This document shows positions 1 to 12,654 of a stretch of 64,000 bases of DNA, piece by piece. The position numbers and the translations under genes were made by a program. The notes under the pieces are model-generated. The model was not told the origin of the DNA and made no database searches. It worked only from the letters and a program-made list of their open reading frames with translations. Within the stretch, counting starts at the first letter, position 1, and each line of letters begins with the position of its first letter. Origin of the DNA: Lindgomyces ingoldianus (taxonomy: Eukaryota; Ascomycota; Dothideomycetes; Pleosporales; Lindgomycetaceae); NCBI RefSeq assembly GCF_010093535.1, contig NW_022985226.1, positions 35,616-99,615 of the forward strand, given 5' to 3'.

Positions 1-2397
1 TAAAAAAAGCTTTTACTAAAGCTTTAATACTCTACTACTTTAACTTTAAACTACTAAGACTTGTAGAAGCTAATGCCTTAGACTACATAGTAGCAGAAGT
101 TCTTTTCTAGACTAAGCTAGACAGGACTATTAGGCCTATTGCATACTTTTTAAAAAAAATAAGCTTTATAAAAGGTAATTATAAAATTTATAATAAAAAA
201 TTACTTACTATAGTACACTACTTTAAATAATAGCAACCTAAACTAAAAGGTGCAGTGCATCTAATATAGGTTTTATTTAACTATAAAAACTTATAGTACT
301 TTGCAACTATAAAATAACTTAGCTACTAATAAGCTTATTAGTCTAAATATTTATTTTATTTTATTTTTAAGATTACTTATTATTTTAGTTAAGATAGAGG
401 GAAACTAAATGCTTTTATAAAGTAATTTTAAAACATCTTTACTTAAAAAAAAGTGTAAAAGGCTTAACACTAAACTTTACTTTAACTTAAGCTATTTTTA
501 AACGTTAACTTCAACAAAATAAATTAAATAATTAATTAAATTATTACTAATAAGTATCTAAATAATAAATTTATCTAAGAAACTTTAGACCTACTTTAAA
601 ATAGCGCTAGTTAGTTAAAGAAGGTAACACTAGCTAACTATAAAAACTAAAATAGTAAGCTATATTACTATAACTAACTTATAATCTTTAATTCTAATAA
701 ACTAAGAATTAAACTACTTTAAATTATACATAACTTGCCTGTTAAAGGACACTTAGGTAGAGAAAAGACTTTTAACCTACTATAAAGAGAGTACTACTAG
801 CCCTGCATGTTCTATACTGTACGCTAATATGTATTATGTTACTATACTTGCTGTAAAGTAAAAGCCTTTTAAAAAAAGTATAATAGCCTACTTAAACTGC
901 TTTTAATTCTTAAATAAGCTTAAAAAAACATATTAATTAATTTTATTATAAACCTACTTCTATCTAAAAGGTATATAAATATTATAGTAGTTGTTAATTA
1001 CTTAACTAAGTATTAACACTTAATACTATGTTCCTCTATAACTGCCCCTAATATAGCCTAGTTATTCTACTAATACATATAAGTTTACTATAGCCTACTT
1101 AATATAATTATATTAGATAGAAGTACATAGTTTATTTTAGCCTTTTAGAATAAACTTTATAAATAGCTTTAAATTATCTCTTATTTATCTACAGCTTTTT
1201 ACCTAAAGACTAATAGCTAGACTAAGAACATAAACACTATAATAAAATAAGTCTTATAAGTGTACATAAACTACTAGTAAGATAACTAGGTAAAATAGTT
1301 AGCTATAGTATAGTTTAAAGCTAATAACATAACATTTAAATTAACATAAGTATCCTTGTTTTTAGTAAACTACAGATACTACCTTTAAATAGAATTTAAA
1401 CTACTTTTAAATACCTCTTAACTAACTTATTAATTTATATAAGTAATAAATATAAATAAACTTCTTAATAAAATCTAAAATATATTTAAATATATTTATA
1501 AAAAGCTTATATAGGCTTAAGCTTTTTAATAAGAGTACATAAACTAATTCTAAACTTTTGCCTTTATGTATGCAGCTAGCAAGAAGGTCTAGCTAGACAC
1601 TAGAAATATTTAAATAAACTAATAATTAAAGAAACTTAATTAAAAAAACTTTAGCCTCTTTATAGTAGCCTATATAGTTTTATTACATGCTTACTAATTA
1701 ATCCTACCTAACAGCATAAAGATACACCCTGTGTTCTATGTATTATTGCTGCGCTAAGTAGCCTTTAAATCTAACTATCTACCTAGATAGCTAAACCTGC
1801 TACTTAAACCTATTATTATAAATAATAAACTAGAATATGTTATAGAAAATGTTAAATAGATTTAGTTTAATAAAAAGAAACATATCTATAAATACTTTAT
1901 AAAATAGACTAGATATAATAAACTGTTATAGGAACCTGTAGAAGCTCTGCAAGAGAACTTTACAGTAACTTAATTTTATGCTTAATACTTATTTAAACTA
2001 AACTTATACCTTAATAAAAACAACCTAATGCTAGAACTACTAATGTAAAGGATTTCCTTTCTAATAAAAAAGGAAGTACTGTTACAGTATCCTTCTTAGA
2101 TCCTAGACATAACTATATTAGACATGTACTAGAGTATTATTAGTGCATGTTTAACATAAATATAACATAACATAGACATAAACTTAAGCATAAACTGCTT
2201 TAATACTAACTAAACTTAAAATAGGCTTAATTTATACCTAAAGTGCTTAGACTTTTAAGCTAAGTATTTAATTACTAATTTCTTTTTAAACCTTTCTATT
2301 CCTTACACAACGTCTTATACCTACTATAATACCTTACATAGTAATTAAACTAGACCTCTGTGAAGCTCTATAACCTTACTTGTGCACAATTGTAACA
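1..2397 (+). mobile_element. Ty3/Gypsy chromovirus family A, copy 1 (3' part), RIP-degraded
   Basis: The 3' part of a Ty3/Gypsy LTR retrotransposon running off the left edge. In order, the + strand shows an RNase H region (from base 1), an integrase zinc-binding region with His/His and CysxxCys spacing (about 680-860), the integrase core, a C-terminal chromodomain (about 1810-2020), and the 3' LTR. The frame is full of TAG/TAA where relatives have Trp or Gln, and it cannot encode protein. It is collinear with the complete copy at 26689-32352. The chromodomain places it among chromoviruses, whose integrases target heterochromatin. The 5' half lies outside the window. Confidence 0.9.
2080..2397 (+). 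repeat. 3' LTR of family A copy 1 (318 bp)
   Basis: Begins TGTTACAGTATCC and ends TTGTAACA. It has exactly the same length as the LTRs at 26689, 32035 and 34392. The purine tract just upstream is degraded. The five bases after it (ACCTC) should be the right target-site duplication; the left one is outside the window. Confidence 0.92.
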
Positions 2398-2957
2398 ACC
2401 TCTCTTTATAAGCAACTAGTAACAAATTTTATCTTAATACATCTACTTGCTTTATATTAGCTTATTATAGAGCGTGTTAGCGTTTTAAGCGCCTATCTTA
2501 ATAAGCTGCCTAAGTGTTGCTGTTAAAGGCTTTTAAGTAGTGCTAAATGCCTTAAGATTCTCCTCTATGTTATAAATAGCTTGCTTAGAGCAGTCCTTGC
2601 AGTTAGTAATTGCTTTAATAAGCTATCTTAGCAAAAGAAAGCGCTAAATATTAAGCCTAGTACAACTACTTAATCCTTGCTTGTAGATAAGAGGTATAGG
2701 TTAGAGGTTTAGGACGCGTTAGCGCGTTAGCGCAGCAGCAACGCTGTGAGCTTGAAACATAGGGTCCTATTACACTAGAAAAGCTGTTAGTATAGCCTGT
2801 TATGTGTACTTAAATAGCCTTATCTTTTTTACCTAACTAATTAATATTATAGGGCGATTTGTGGCTGCATAGGGCAATTTGCAGTTTGCTAGCAAAATAC
2901 GCGCGCGAAAAAAAGGGCGAGGGTGACGCCAAGCATTGCACCGATTTTTGAATACGA
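2398..2957. other. A+T-rich spacer, no gene seen
   Basis: Mostly RIP-like sequence with no frame that I recognise. It contains a short GCGTTAGC-type repetition near 2713-2735. From about 2848 the sequence becomes less A+T-rich. It probably includes the diverged first part of the copia A 5' LTR, but the LTR start cannot be placed because it does not match the solo LTR at 12655. Confidence 0.5.
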
Positions 2958-3101
2958 TAGATCGGAAAAACAAAAGCCGAGCAACACGAGTAGAGCAGAA
3001 AAAGGATTGATAGATCAATACAATCAATCAATCATCCCATACATCATATCCAAACCCATCATTCATCTTAGGAAGCCCAGAAACAGTGCTTCAATCTGAC
3101 A
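2958..3101 (+). repeat. copia A 5' LTR, recognisable 3' part
   Basis: From GATCGGAAAAACAAAAG to CAATCTGACA this matches the last part of the solo LTR at 12655-13024 nearly base for base. Upstream of it the two diverge, so the copy is rearranged or belongs to a variant subfamily. Confidence 0.8.
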
Positions 3102-3133
3102 ATTAAGAGTCTCAGTGCCTCCATCAATACAAA

Positions 3134-3463
3134 ATGGCCACCCAGCCTCCTCGAGACGAGACAGTCGTCCTTCGAGACCACACCGACTACAGAGCCTGGA
3201 TGATGCAGCTGCAATCGAGATGTGTAGCGCACGGCATCTGGCCGCAAGTGGATCCTAAGTTGACCATCCAAATGATCTCCAAACCAAGAGCTCCAGAGAT
3301 GCCGCTAATAGCTGAGTTTTCACCAGCCTCGAACGTCGAAACGCCTACGCACATGAACGAGCTATTAACAAGCGGTGTTAGAGCCTTTAAAGAAGCTATT
3401 AAATACTACAAGATTAAGGCTAACAAGTATAAGAGTAATAGACATAATTATAAAAGAGAGTAA
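3134..3463 (+). pseudogene. copia A gag, N-terminal 109 codons still open
   Basis: An open frame starting at ATG 33 bp after the LTR end. The protein begins MATQPPRDETVVLRDHTDY and contains the copia Gag pattern (W22, a QLQSRC motif, HGIW, a VDP turn, then P-E-M-P and a lysine-rich helix). In copia elements Gag forms the virus-like particle. The frame ends at a TAA that is probably a mutated codon, because Gag-like sequence continues in the same frame to a CxxCxxxHxxxxxC-type zinc knuckle (about 4105-4145). It is one of the few parts of the element that largely escaped mutation. Confidence 0.8.
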
Positions 3464-6400
3464 TTAAGCCTCTAACAGATTATTGTCTTTATCTAGTTAA
3501 CAGTTAGCCTGCATCTGCAGTGTACATGCTGTTCCCTAGATTAACTACTTAGACAGTGGGTTACAAACCTTAAAGCTATAGTAGGTGTTAATAACTAATT
3601 TAAATAAGAACGCGCGCACAACTAATATAATGCATCTTTAAAGCTACTAAGAAACGCAAGCATCTAGGACCTATAGCTAGCAAAGTATAATTACGCTGCT
3701 ATAGAAGCAGAGACACAAAATGTTCTAGAAACAACGCAGTTTAATGCTGTTGCAAAGGACTTTCTAACTACTATAAATAAAGTTGCCCTTTATTAGTCTA
3801 TAACCTTTTAGGAAAGCAAACAGTTTACACTAAACATAAATTAGAAAGAAATAATAAAGCGCTTTTAAGAACATATAATGTTAAATTATCTAATATGTAT
3901 AAGAAAGCATAAGGCTGCCTTTACAACAAATAACTTATTATACCTTACTAAAAGTAAGAAGACTACCTAAGGCATAAATAGGGACGCCTGTAGTGTAGAA
4001 GTTGTAATGTTAAGAAAATAAAGTAAACCTTAACATTAACATTATTAAGAAGATAATAGAAAGTTATTTTTAAGCTAAAAACTTGCTAAAACAGGAGGCA
4101 CTAAATGTCCTACATGCAGACACATTTATGCACTAAAGGACTGCTTCTATGTCTATCTAGATAGAGCACTAGACTAGTAGATGCTAAATAAGAAAGTTAA
4201 AAAGCTTATAGCATTAAAGCGTAAGCATAACTTAGAATTTTAAGGCCTACTTAAAGGGCAGCGCAGACATAATTTAAGAATACTAATTCTAAAGAGTTTA
4301 CATACACCTATGCTAGAGATACAAGAAGACTAACTTAAAAGCTAGAAAGTATTAAGAGTTAAGGCAGCTGCATTACTAGCTATAGTTAATTTAAACTAGA
4401 ACAGATATCTGCTAAAAGAATTATTTATTCTTAACTTAGGCTTAACATACTATATTATAAATAATTCTAATTAGATCTATAACTATTGTCTACTAACACT
4501 AAAAGACTTTATCTAGTCTAGAAACTTTTATATATAGATTTAAGGCTATAGATTAATTACACTAAGCTTAAAAAGTAAGCATAGAACACATAGTTAAGCA
4601 TACAGTCTTGTACTACATAACGCTGCACTGTGCCTAGACCTGCTGTGCAACCTAGTCTTGTTCTGCCTACTGCAACAAAAAGGAATCTAGTAAGACACAC
4701 AAGCAGAGCTAACTGCTTTAAAGGCCTTAAACAGAACAATAATTAAAAATCTTATAAAGATCTATAGCTAATAAGTGTTAGAGTACTATCTACTATAAGA
4801 GAGCTTATATTATACACACATAATTAACATAAGAACTAAACATAGTCTATAAAAAGCATTAGTAGAGCTATAGCATAAGCATCTAAAACACCCTAGACTA
4901 GCTACACTTTAACACCTTATATAGTAAGCTAAGAGGGTGTAAATTAAAGAAATTATAACAGTCTAATATAACTTCTATAGCAGAGCTAAGATATAATAAT
5001 AAATTAGCTGCGCACTACAAATTAGCAATAGTAGACTTAGTAAAAGACTGTTAATTAATTTCTATGCATATAAAGCACAAAGCATTATAAAAGAGCAGAG
5101 TTAAATGCTAATTACTAATAAGTATTCTAGCCTCTAGTAGAACCTGTACTTTAAAGATAATAGGCTTACTAAATTAATTATTAAAGCTCTTATAATCTTT
5201 ATCCTTTTTCTAAAAAACTATTATAACATTACTATAAAAGTTATTAAAGCTAACAATAAGATTATAATAGTAAAACTAAATGTAGAACGCTAGCTAGCAT
5301 TGCATAGAATAACTATTAAGCCTTTAGCACTAGATACATAAGCCTAGAACAGAGGAGCTAAACACTTAGAGGGTGTAAATAAGAAGAAGTCACAGGCTAT
5401 GCAACTAGATGCTAACCTACTATAAAACATATAGCCATACATTACTAGAGCCAGCGTATACCTATACAATTAGACGCTAAACTATGCTAACAACTAGAAG
5501 ACACTATACAAGATCTTCTTTACATAAGTAGCTCTAAATAATAAAGTTATTATATTAATTTAAAAGCTAAGCTTTACACATTTAAAAGCCTATAGCTGTA
5601 AAGCATTTATAATAACTAATAACACGCATTAAAATAAATCTAAGCTATAAAGGCTAGACCTAAAAGCGTAGATTAGATATCTAGTTAGGTACTAATTATT
5701 AAACATCTACTGCGTATAGATACTACTGCTAGTAAAAGTAATCTATACACATAATGTTATTTTTAACAAACACTTAATCTTTAGCAGTAAGCCTAAAAAC
5801 CTAATAAATAACCTTATGCATAACATAGTAAAGGAAATTATAACATATATTAGAATAATTAAGCTTCTAACACCTAGTTATTAGCTAGAGATAAAGTTGT
5901 TCTATAAAGACAACACTATAGATAATACATTAAATTTTAATAAAGTAGACCTACTAGGCTACTATTAAGAAAGGAAGATTAGAGATAACTATCTGTCTTC
6001 TTTAAATACTCTGCTACCTGCAGCATTGCTTATGCAGTTAATAGCTAGAGCAGCACTAAAGCTAAGCTAAATAGAGTTATTAAAGACTATACTATAAGCT
6101 ATAGCCTTTATAGCTAGTATAAGATCTAGAAGTGTAAAAAAACATAGTAGCAAGACGCTAGATAAAGCAGCATTAAAAAAAATACTATTTAAAAAAAAGA
6201 CACCTTATAGAAGCTAGCTGCTACCTTTGCTATTAACTAAAAAGTAACTAGAAAAGCACTCTCTACATAAAATGTTTAAAGCAGCAGAAAGAACGCACCT
6301 AGACAGTTATTAGACAATAAAATTCTAGACAGAGGTCTAGATAAAGCTAATTAAGGCAGCTAGACAGCAGATTTTAGATTGTATGTAGGTGTACACCTAT

Positions 6401-7835
6401 AAGCTTAATAAGCACTATAGATTGCAAAGATGCAAGGCGTAACTAGTAGTCTGCAGTAATTAACAAAGAAACATTACTACACAAGATACCTATGCTGCTA
6501 CCCTAGCAGAACGCTTATTTTAAATGCTAATAGCAATATCTGCACGCTTTAACCTAGAGCTTAAATAATATAACATAACTAACGCGTTTGTACATGCAGC
6601 AATTAACTGCAATATCTACATGCAGATGCTAAAAGGCTATTAGAAATTAGGTATAATACTAAAGCTTTAAAAAGCACTATATAGCCTACAAATTTCTTCT
6701 TTACTCTAGCAACACTATTTTATAACAACTCTTAAAGACCTTAGGTTCTTAGCTGTACTACATAAACCCTACTGCATAACTAAAGCTAGAATATTTGTTT
6801 TTTTTTACGTAGACAACTTTATTGTTGCGTACAGAAAAGGCTCTAAAGCAGATGCACAGCGTGTAGTAGACTAGTTACAAGAGAAGTATACCCTAACAGG
6901 AGGCAAGAACCTATAATAGTTTCTAGGAGTTAAGATTATTAGAGATTAATAGCAATAAATAATTTAGCTATTATAGACCTTATATATTAACAAGATAGCT
7001 AGGCTAGCTAACAGAAAGGACCTGCAGCACGCTACACCTATAAGTAGGATTAAACTTATGCTGTAATCTAGTTTTGCAACTCTATTAGAAGTAAATTAAT
7101 ATTAGTAGAAGATTAGATCTCTGCTCTTTGCAGTAGTTACTATAAGACTAGACATTGCCTTTACTACATCACGCCTTGCACAGTTTCTCACAAATCCCGC
7201 ATCTAACTATTAGGATGCAGCTGATTAAGCTATCCTGTACCTACATGCGACACAGACGTACGCACTCTAATTAGGAGGAGAAGACTACCTTATAGTAGCA
7301 AGCAATGCGTTATTTGCAGATAATACACTAAATAAGAAAAGCTCTTAGGGCTACATTATTTAACTATTTAGTAGATAGATTACATAGTAAGTAAATAAAC
7401 AAGATATAGTCACAACATTAACAATAGAAGCAGAATTACTTGCACTGTTCTAAGTTGCTAAGGAAGCTATGTTTACAAAAATGCTTCTTAACAAACTATA
7501 AGTTAAGCTGCCTAACTTAACTATTATAATTTAGTGCGACAACAAGCAGACAATCTGACTAGTAAACAAAGAGATATCTCAACTTTAAACCAAGCTCTGA
7601 CATGTCAACATCTATAACTACTGGCTCCAACAGGAAGTCTTTTAACAAACAATTAAGGTTGTCTATGTCCCCTCTAGCGAGATGCTTGCGGACGGACTCA
7701 CTAAAGCGCTTCTAGCCAGCAAATGGCCAAGCTTTCTTCAGCAAATTCGGCTAGTCGACGTCAGGGAGAGGATAGTCAGTCAGGAAGCGGATATGGAAGA
7801 GATTGAAGCAAGAATGGAAGCCCTGGAAGCATACT
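3464..7835 (+). pseudogene. copia A gag-pol remainder: protease, integrase, RT, RNase H
   Basis: A continuous but stop-riddled copia frame. Visible landmarks are the Gag zinc knuckle (about 4105-4145), a degraded protease active site near 4440-4470 where the expected Asp-Ser-Gly reads Asn-Asn-Ser, the reverse transcriptase active site near 6804-6818 reading FYVDN instead of FYVDD, and RNase H with an ADxLTKAL motif near 7680-7715. The product would end in an acidic helix (MEEIEARMEALEAY) before TAA at about 7833. It is inactive. Confidence 0.85.
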
Positions 7836-7886
7836 AAGGTTGCGCAATCGGGAACCAGCTTGAAGCATGTCCAAGCTGAGGGGGTG

Positions 7887-7977
7887 TGTCAGATATGCGC
7901 ACCTACTGTCAAGACAGGAGGAACGCTTGACGAAAGCTGCTACATAGTACGAGCAATAAGCTCGAACAGTATGTTGC
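7887..7977 (+). repeat. copia A 3' LTR, start only
   Basis: Starts TGTCAGATATGCGCACC directly after the purine tract and matches the solo LTR from 12655. The assembly stops at the base where the 10-bp GCA-rich minisatellite of this LTR should begin. Confidence 0.9.
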
Positions 7978-8646
7978 NNNNNNNNNNNNNNNNNNNNNNN
8001 NNNNNNNNNNNNNNNNNNNNNNNNNNNNNNNNNNNNNNNNNNNNNNNNNNNNNNNNNNNNNNNNNNNNNNNNNNNNNNNNNNNNNNNNNNNNNNNNNNNN
8101 NNNNNNNNNNNNNNNNNNNNNNNNNNNNNNNNNNNNNNNNNNNNNNNNNNNNNNNNNNNNNNNNNNNNNNNNNNNNNNNNNNNNNNNNNNNNNNNNNNNN
8201 NNNNNNNNNNNNNNNNNNNNNNNNNNNNNNNNNNNNNNNNNNNNNNNNNNNNNNNNNNNNNNNNNNNNNNNNNNNNNNNNNNNNNNNNNNNNNNNNNNNN
8301 NNNNNNNNNNNNNNNNNNNNNNNNNNNNNNNNNNNNNNNNNNNNNNNNNNNNNNNNNNNNNNNNNNNNNNNNNNNNNNNNNNNNNNNNNNNNNNNNNNNN
8401 NNNNNNNNNNNNNNNNNNNNNNNNNNNNNNNNNNNNNNNNNNNNNNNNNNNNNNNNNNNNNNNNNNNNNNNNNNNNNNNNNNNNNNNNNNNNNNNNNNNN
8501 NNNNNNNNNNNNNNNNNNNNNNNNNNNNNNNNNNNNNNNNNNNNNNNNNNNNNNNNNNNNNNNNNNNNNNNNNNNNNNNNNNNNNNNNNNNNNNNNNNNN
8601 NNNNNNNNNNNNNNNNNNNNNNNNNNNNNNNNNNNNNNNNNNNNNN
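7978..8646. other. assembly gap (669 N)
   Basis: Run of N. The left edge lies at the copia A LTR minisatellite, which probably caused the break. The rest of the LTR (about 280 bp, judged by the 370-bp solo copy) is expected inside it. Confidence 1.
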
Positions 8647-9998
8647 CCTTCTAATAAAAATTTTCTGTTACTAAAAAAAACTAGACTAAAAACTTAATAC
8701 TAATATAATACTAATATAATACTTATATTATAATGTTTTTATTTAGTAGTAACTAGCAGTATAGTTATTATTAATATAGTAAATTCATTATTTATAGTAA
8801 TAAGTGTTTACTTACATTACTTATATAGTTTAGTTAATGTAGTTAGTTTCTTTTTTCGCTATTCTCTAAATCTCTACTATGTAAGTATTATTATACACTT
8901 AACATCTTACAGCTTAGTCTACTAACTAATTATAGTGTTAAAAAGAAACTACTATACTGCTTTACATCTCTTTTAGAGCCTCTTTAGAGGCTTTTTAAGT
9001 TATCTGCTTTTAGGCTGTCTATACTCTTACTTATAGCTTTTAACTTACATTTTTTAGTTATTAGTTTTTTAAATTAAAAAATTGCAAATATTATACCTTT
9101 TATAATAAAAAATATAACTTTATATAAATATAGTTTAATACTGCTAGGGTATAGTTTACTAACACACATGTAGGTTTTTTTTATTATAAGAAGAAGTTTC
9201 TAGTTCTTTAGAGCTATTTTAAGCTATAAGTAGCAGCCTAAAACATAGGAAGTAAAGAAGATAAAAAGAGGGCCTTTAAAGCTATTTTAGAGTTTGCTTA
9301 AAACCTAGTGTAAGTAGCATAAGTTATAAAAAGTTAGAAAGCTAGTCTTTCTATAGCTAGTGTCTAGGTAGCCTTATTCTAGTAAAATACTAAGCCGCTT
9401 TATTAAGTTTTAGCTTTAAAAGCTTTAGTGTTTAACTTTTAAGCAGATATTACAGCACTCTTAGGCAGCTAAAGATAAAGTAGAGGGGGTTTAGCAGAAG
9501 TCTAAAAAGAAAGAAGAAGAGAAGAAAAAAGAGAAAGAAAAGTAGAAAAAAAAAAGAAAAGTCTAAAGGTGTCTAACAGCTTACTATTAAACCTCTCTAG
9601 TGTAATATCTATAAAGTTATAATACTATTATATATAACTATAAATTAACTTTTTACTGTTATACTTTATTATCTACTTAGTAATTTATGCCTTTTATACT
9701 AGCTTTAAAAGCTTTAATCTACTTACATAAAGCTTTTAAAAGTTCTAGCTAATTTAAATGCTTATTATAAAAAGCTTTTAGTTTATAAAAAACTAATAAA
9801 ATTTAAAGCTTTATACTAGACTAAATTAGAGTTATAGTTTACTTATTTTACCTAGTACTTAAGTATTTTTTAGTAAAGCTAACTAGTAAGTATTTTTTCT
9901 ACTTCTTACTTCTCTACTTTATTAATAGTAATTCTAGGGGGTTTTAAAAGCTTAGGTTTTAAAAGCTGATTTTAGAAGTCTTTATAAAGTATATTTAG
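8647..9998 (-). mobile_element. chromovirus B fragment (3' end), minus strand
   Basis: Matches, in the same order, the left part of the long chromovirus B at 33960-34386 and 47792-48765. Read on the minus strand it holds the end of pol, including a chromodomain (about 9660-9960), and the 3' untranslated region. It is truncated on the left by the gap and on the right at the LTR that starts at 9999. Its frame is broken by RIP-type stops. Confidence 0.8.
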
Positions 9999-10278
9999 TG
10001 TTAAATAGGCTCTAACAGCTAGCTGCTTATAGTATAAGCACTTAAGTAGCAAGAGTAAGAGTAGTGTACAGTGTGCACAGCGTACAAGGTAGGTAAGGTA
10101 AGGGCAACATGTTTCTAGTTCTATTACTCTTATCTTTCCTCTGTATAGAGAAAAAAGAGAATATTTAGATGTTTACACATAAAGGTTTACACACAAGCAT
10201 TATGTAACATAGATACATAGTCCTGCTTATGTGTAATTACTTATATCTAAACTATAACACTACTACTGCGTATAGACA
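9999..10278 (+). repeat. LTR family C, RIP-mutated copy (280 bp)
   Basis: TG...CA sequence (TGTTAAATAGGC to GTATAGACA) homologous to the inverted, nearly unmutated copy at 53658-53938. Differences are mostly C-to-T and G-to-A. Flanking TTAG and CTAG could be a 4-bp TSD with one transition. The sequence to the right does not continue chromovirus B, so it could also be the 5' LTR of a lost element. Confidence 0.7.
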
Positions 10279-10722
10279 CTAGCAACTTTTCTTTTTATCT
10301 AAAAAGTTGCCTTTTGTACATGTTACCTCTCTTCTATCTATGTAGGTCTATCTAATTACGTTTTGCCTTTACTCTACTTTATTTATTAAGACTTACCTTA
10401 GTAATGCTGTATGTTAAAATAGGCTAGTTACACTATATAAATAGCTCTATAAATAGTGTAAAGTGTTTTAGGCTATTATTATCTAGCCTTTATGCGCTTG
10501 CCTTGTAAGTAATTTAGCAGTGTATAAGCTGTTTTATGTAGGGTTTTGTGCTATAATAGTGTGGGATCTTTGCGTAGGCAGGTGCGTAGGGAGGTGTATA
10601 TAATAAGGTCTTCTCTTCTTCTTTACCTTCTCTTTTTTATCCTTTACTTTTTAAGCCTTACTGTATAATTCCCTAGCTCTTTTCTCTTTTTGTACAGTAC
10701 TAACAGTGATAGATACTTCTGC

Positions 10723-10734
<12 letters not shown>
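10279..10734. other. A+T-rich stretch, no gene recognised
   Basis: Decayed sequence without a recognisable frame. It contains a locally imperfect repeat around CTATAAATAG (about 10430-10460). Confidence 0.4.

Positions 10735-10771
<37 letters not shown>
10735..10771 (+). repeat. (AC)n microsatellite
   Basis: About 18 uninterrupted AC units. The open frame across it is an artefact of the repeat. Confidence 0.95.
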
Positions 10772-10773
<2 letters not shown>

Positions 10774-10784
10774 TACAGAGAGAT

Positions 10785-11340
10785 GTCTCTCCAGCCTTCC
10801 TACTCTACTACCAGCGCTGTTAGTGCGGGCGTCTTTAACGTCCTTGTGCAGTCTAGCGGCCTAGAGCGCATCTGTGTTACTCTTCTAACTAGTTTTACTA
10901 CTAATTAGCAGTTTATTTAGCGTCTTAGCATAAATATATAAATCCTTTAGCTCTTCTGCTTCCTCTTTATATAAAATGCTAATTATAAATAAGCTAAGGA
11001 GCAGCATGTAGCAGCTTTATTGTTCTATAATATTAACATTGTCTTGCCTGCTAGCACTAATCTGCAGCTGTAAGCAGCAAAGGTTGTGCGTTGTAAGGGG
11101 TACTTCTGTGCAGTCTTAGTCTAGAGTTGTAGTTAGGTTCTAGCAACTTTATGTGCTTATTATTGCAACAGCACTACTAGTGCCTCTTCTTTTATTAAGT
11201 GTTATATGCTAGCTAACTTCTAAGCTAATGCCTACACCTTATGCATATAGCAGAGCTGTGGTCTGCATTGTGACTACTATATGTAAGAGGTAGTGGCTTT
11301 TTCTTTTCTTATATACTAGACAAATAGACTGTCTTTCTTA
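10785..11340 (+). pseudogene. decayed coding-like frame of unknown product
   Basis: From ATG 10785 (MSLQPSYSTTSAVSAGVFNV) one frame stays protein-like across about 180 codons if TAG/TAA are read as mutated Gln or Trp codons. The first 41 codons are open, and the frame is rich in Cys, Ala and aromatic residues. I do not recognise the family. It may be an old gene trapped by RIP or part of an unidentified element. The call rests only on frame coherence. Confidence 0.3.
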
Positions 11341-11732
11341 CATATCCTTCTCTTCTAATCTTATAATAAGAAAAATAAGTGTGTATAATAAAAATAAATA
11401 AAAGAGATAGGCTTTATATAAAGGCGTTGTTAGTCTAGTTAGTCTAGGGCATCTTTGCGCACAGGATCTAGCCGGTCCACAGATGCTTCTATCTAGACAG
11501 AGAGGCAGTTAGTTAGGACTAATAATTAAAGAGCCTAATTTAGTGTTTTTTTTATACATGCATCTACTAAGTTATCTTTACTATTAATTTACCTTATCTT
11601 AGTAATTTCTCTCTTCTTATACAATTTGCAAAGTAACATAATGTTAATTATAAGTTACTTTTTACTAGTAGTGCCTAGCTTAACTAGGCAATTATATAGA
11701 GACCTTAAATCTATGTAGATTACTACTAGGAT

Positions 11733-12095
11733 TTGTAGCTGCTGTGCGAGCTGCAGAGACTGTGCGCGCGTTCTTATAAAAGGAAAAATTAAACTGCGCA
11801 GTCACTAGGCTAGAGGTATTAATGCCTAAAAGCATAGCTAGAAAGTTAAGAAACCTGTTATGTTAGTAGTAATAGTAGTTGTTGTTGTTGCAGTAGTTGT
11901 TGTAGTCAGCAGGCGCGGCTGCTAGTGCGACAAACCTGTAGAGCCTGTGTGCGCGTGCTCTACAAAAAGGAAAATTAAAATTAACTACGCAAGTTAATAG
12001 GTAAAAGCATTTTTATGCGCTAAGCACTGCTAGAAAATAGACACTAACCTGCTGTGTTAATAATTATAGTGGTTGCTAGTGTTGTAGGCTGCGCA
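11733..12095 (+). repeat. degenerate ~180-bp direct repeat
   Basis: Two diverged units share, in order, a GTGCGCGYGYTCT segment, an AAAAGGAAAAATTAAA segment, an AAAAGCAT segment and an ACCTGYTRTGTTARTA segment. A third start (GTGCGTGTTCC) appears near 12110. It encloses a (TTG)n-rich stretch near 11877-11895. Confidence 0.5.
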
Positions 12096-12649
12096 AGCTC
12101 CCACTGTGCGTGTTCCTCTCGCTGCCCCCGCCCTGCGCCCGCGCCCGCGATTGCTTAGTCGCAAACTGTAAACTTCTTTTTACTCTAACAAAACTCTAAC
12201 TTAACTAAAAACTACCTACGCTAGTAGGTTTTTTAAGATGCAAGGTAAGAATCTTTAGTTTTAGAGTCTAAGCTACTACTTTTTTATACAAAACTTTAGA
12301 GTGCAGGCAATTGCTTAAAATGTAACGCGTATAGCAACTTGCGGTTAGTTTAGTATCTAATTTTGCTTAGTGTTAGGGCCTGCTAACTGAATCCGGCACA
12401 ACACAGGCCTGTGTTGTGGGATCCTCTCGGCTAGGTAGAGCAAACTTTAGGCTACTAATAACAGAACACAGCATTATAATATTGCATTAAAACATCTAGA
12501 ATATAATAATAAACATAGAAAATATATTTATTTGCCTTAAAAATCTAGAAGATTTACAAAAGTAGTAGAAAGTTTTATAAGCTAACTAGACATTAATCCA
12601 GCTTCTTTTTAAACTAATAAGAGAAAAGGCTTGGCAAGATTTACAGTAA
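12096..12649. other. non-genic spacer with G+C patch and palindrome
   Basis: A short G+C-rich patch (about 12110-12165), then A+T-rich sequence. No gene is seen. A perfect 22-bp palindrome lies at 12397-12418. Confidence 0.4.
12397..12418. repeat. perfect 22-bp palindrome
   Basis: CACAACACAGG followed by its exact reverse complement with no spacer. The function is unknown; it could be a dimeric-protein site or chance. Confidence 0.75.
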
Positions 12650-12654
12650 ATAAT

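Larger units (their letters stand above)
2958..7977 (+). mobile_element. Ty1/copia retrotransposon (copia A), RIP-degraded, cut by gap
   Basis: A copia element with a recognisable 5' LTR tail (about 2958-3101, ending CAATCTGACA like the solo LTR at 12655-13024), gag, a single pol frame in copia order (protease, integrase, reverse transcriptase, RNase H), a purine tract GAGGGGGTG at about 7878-7886, and the first 91 bp of the 3' LTR before the gap. Gag begins almost intact and then decays. All of pol carries TAG/TAA at Trp/Gln positions. The last part (7560-7835) is less mutated and retains the ADGLTKAL motif expected at the end of copia RNase H. Confidence 0.9.

Noticed and set aside
7803..8654. 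283-codon open frame
   Set aside because: Nearly all of it is the run of N; the real part is the end of copia A plus LTR.
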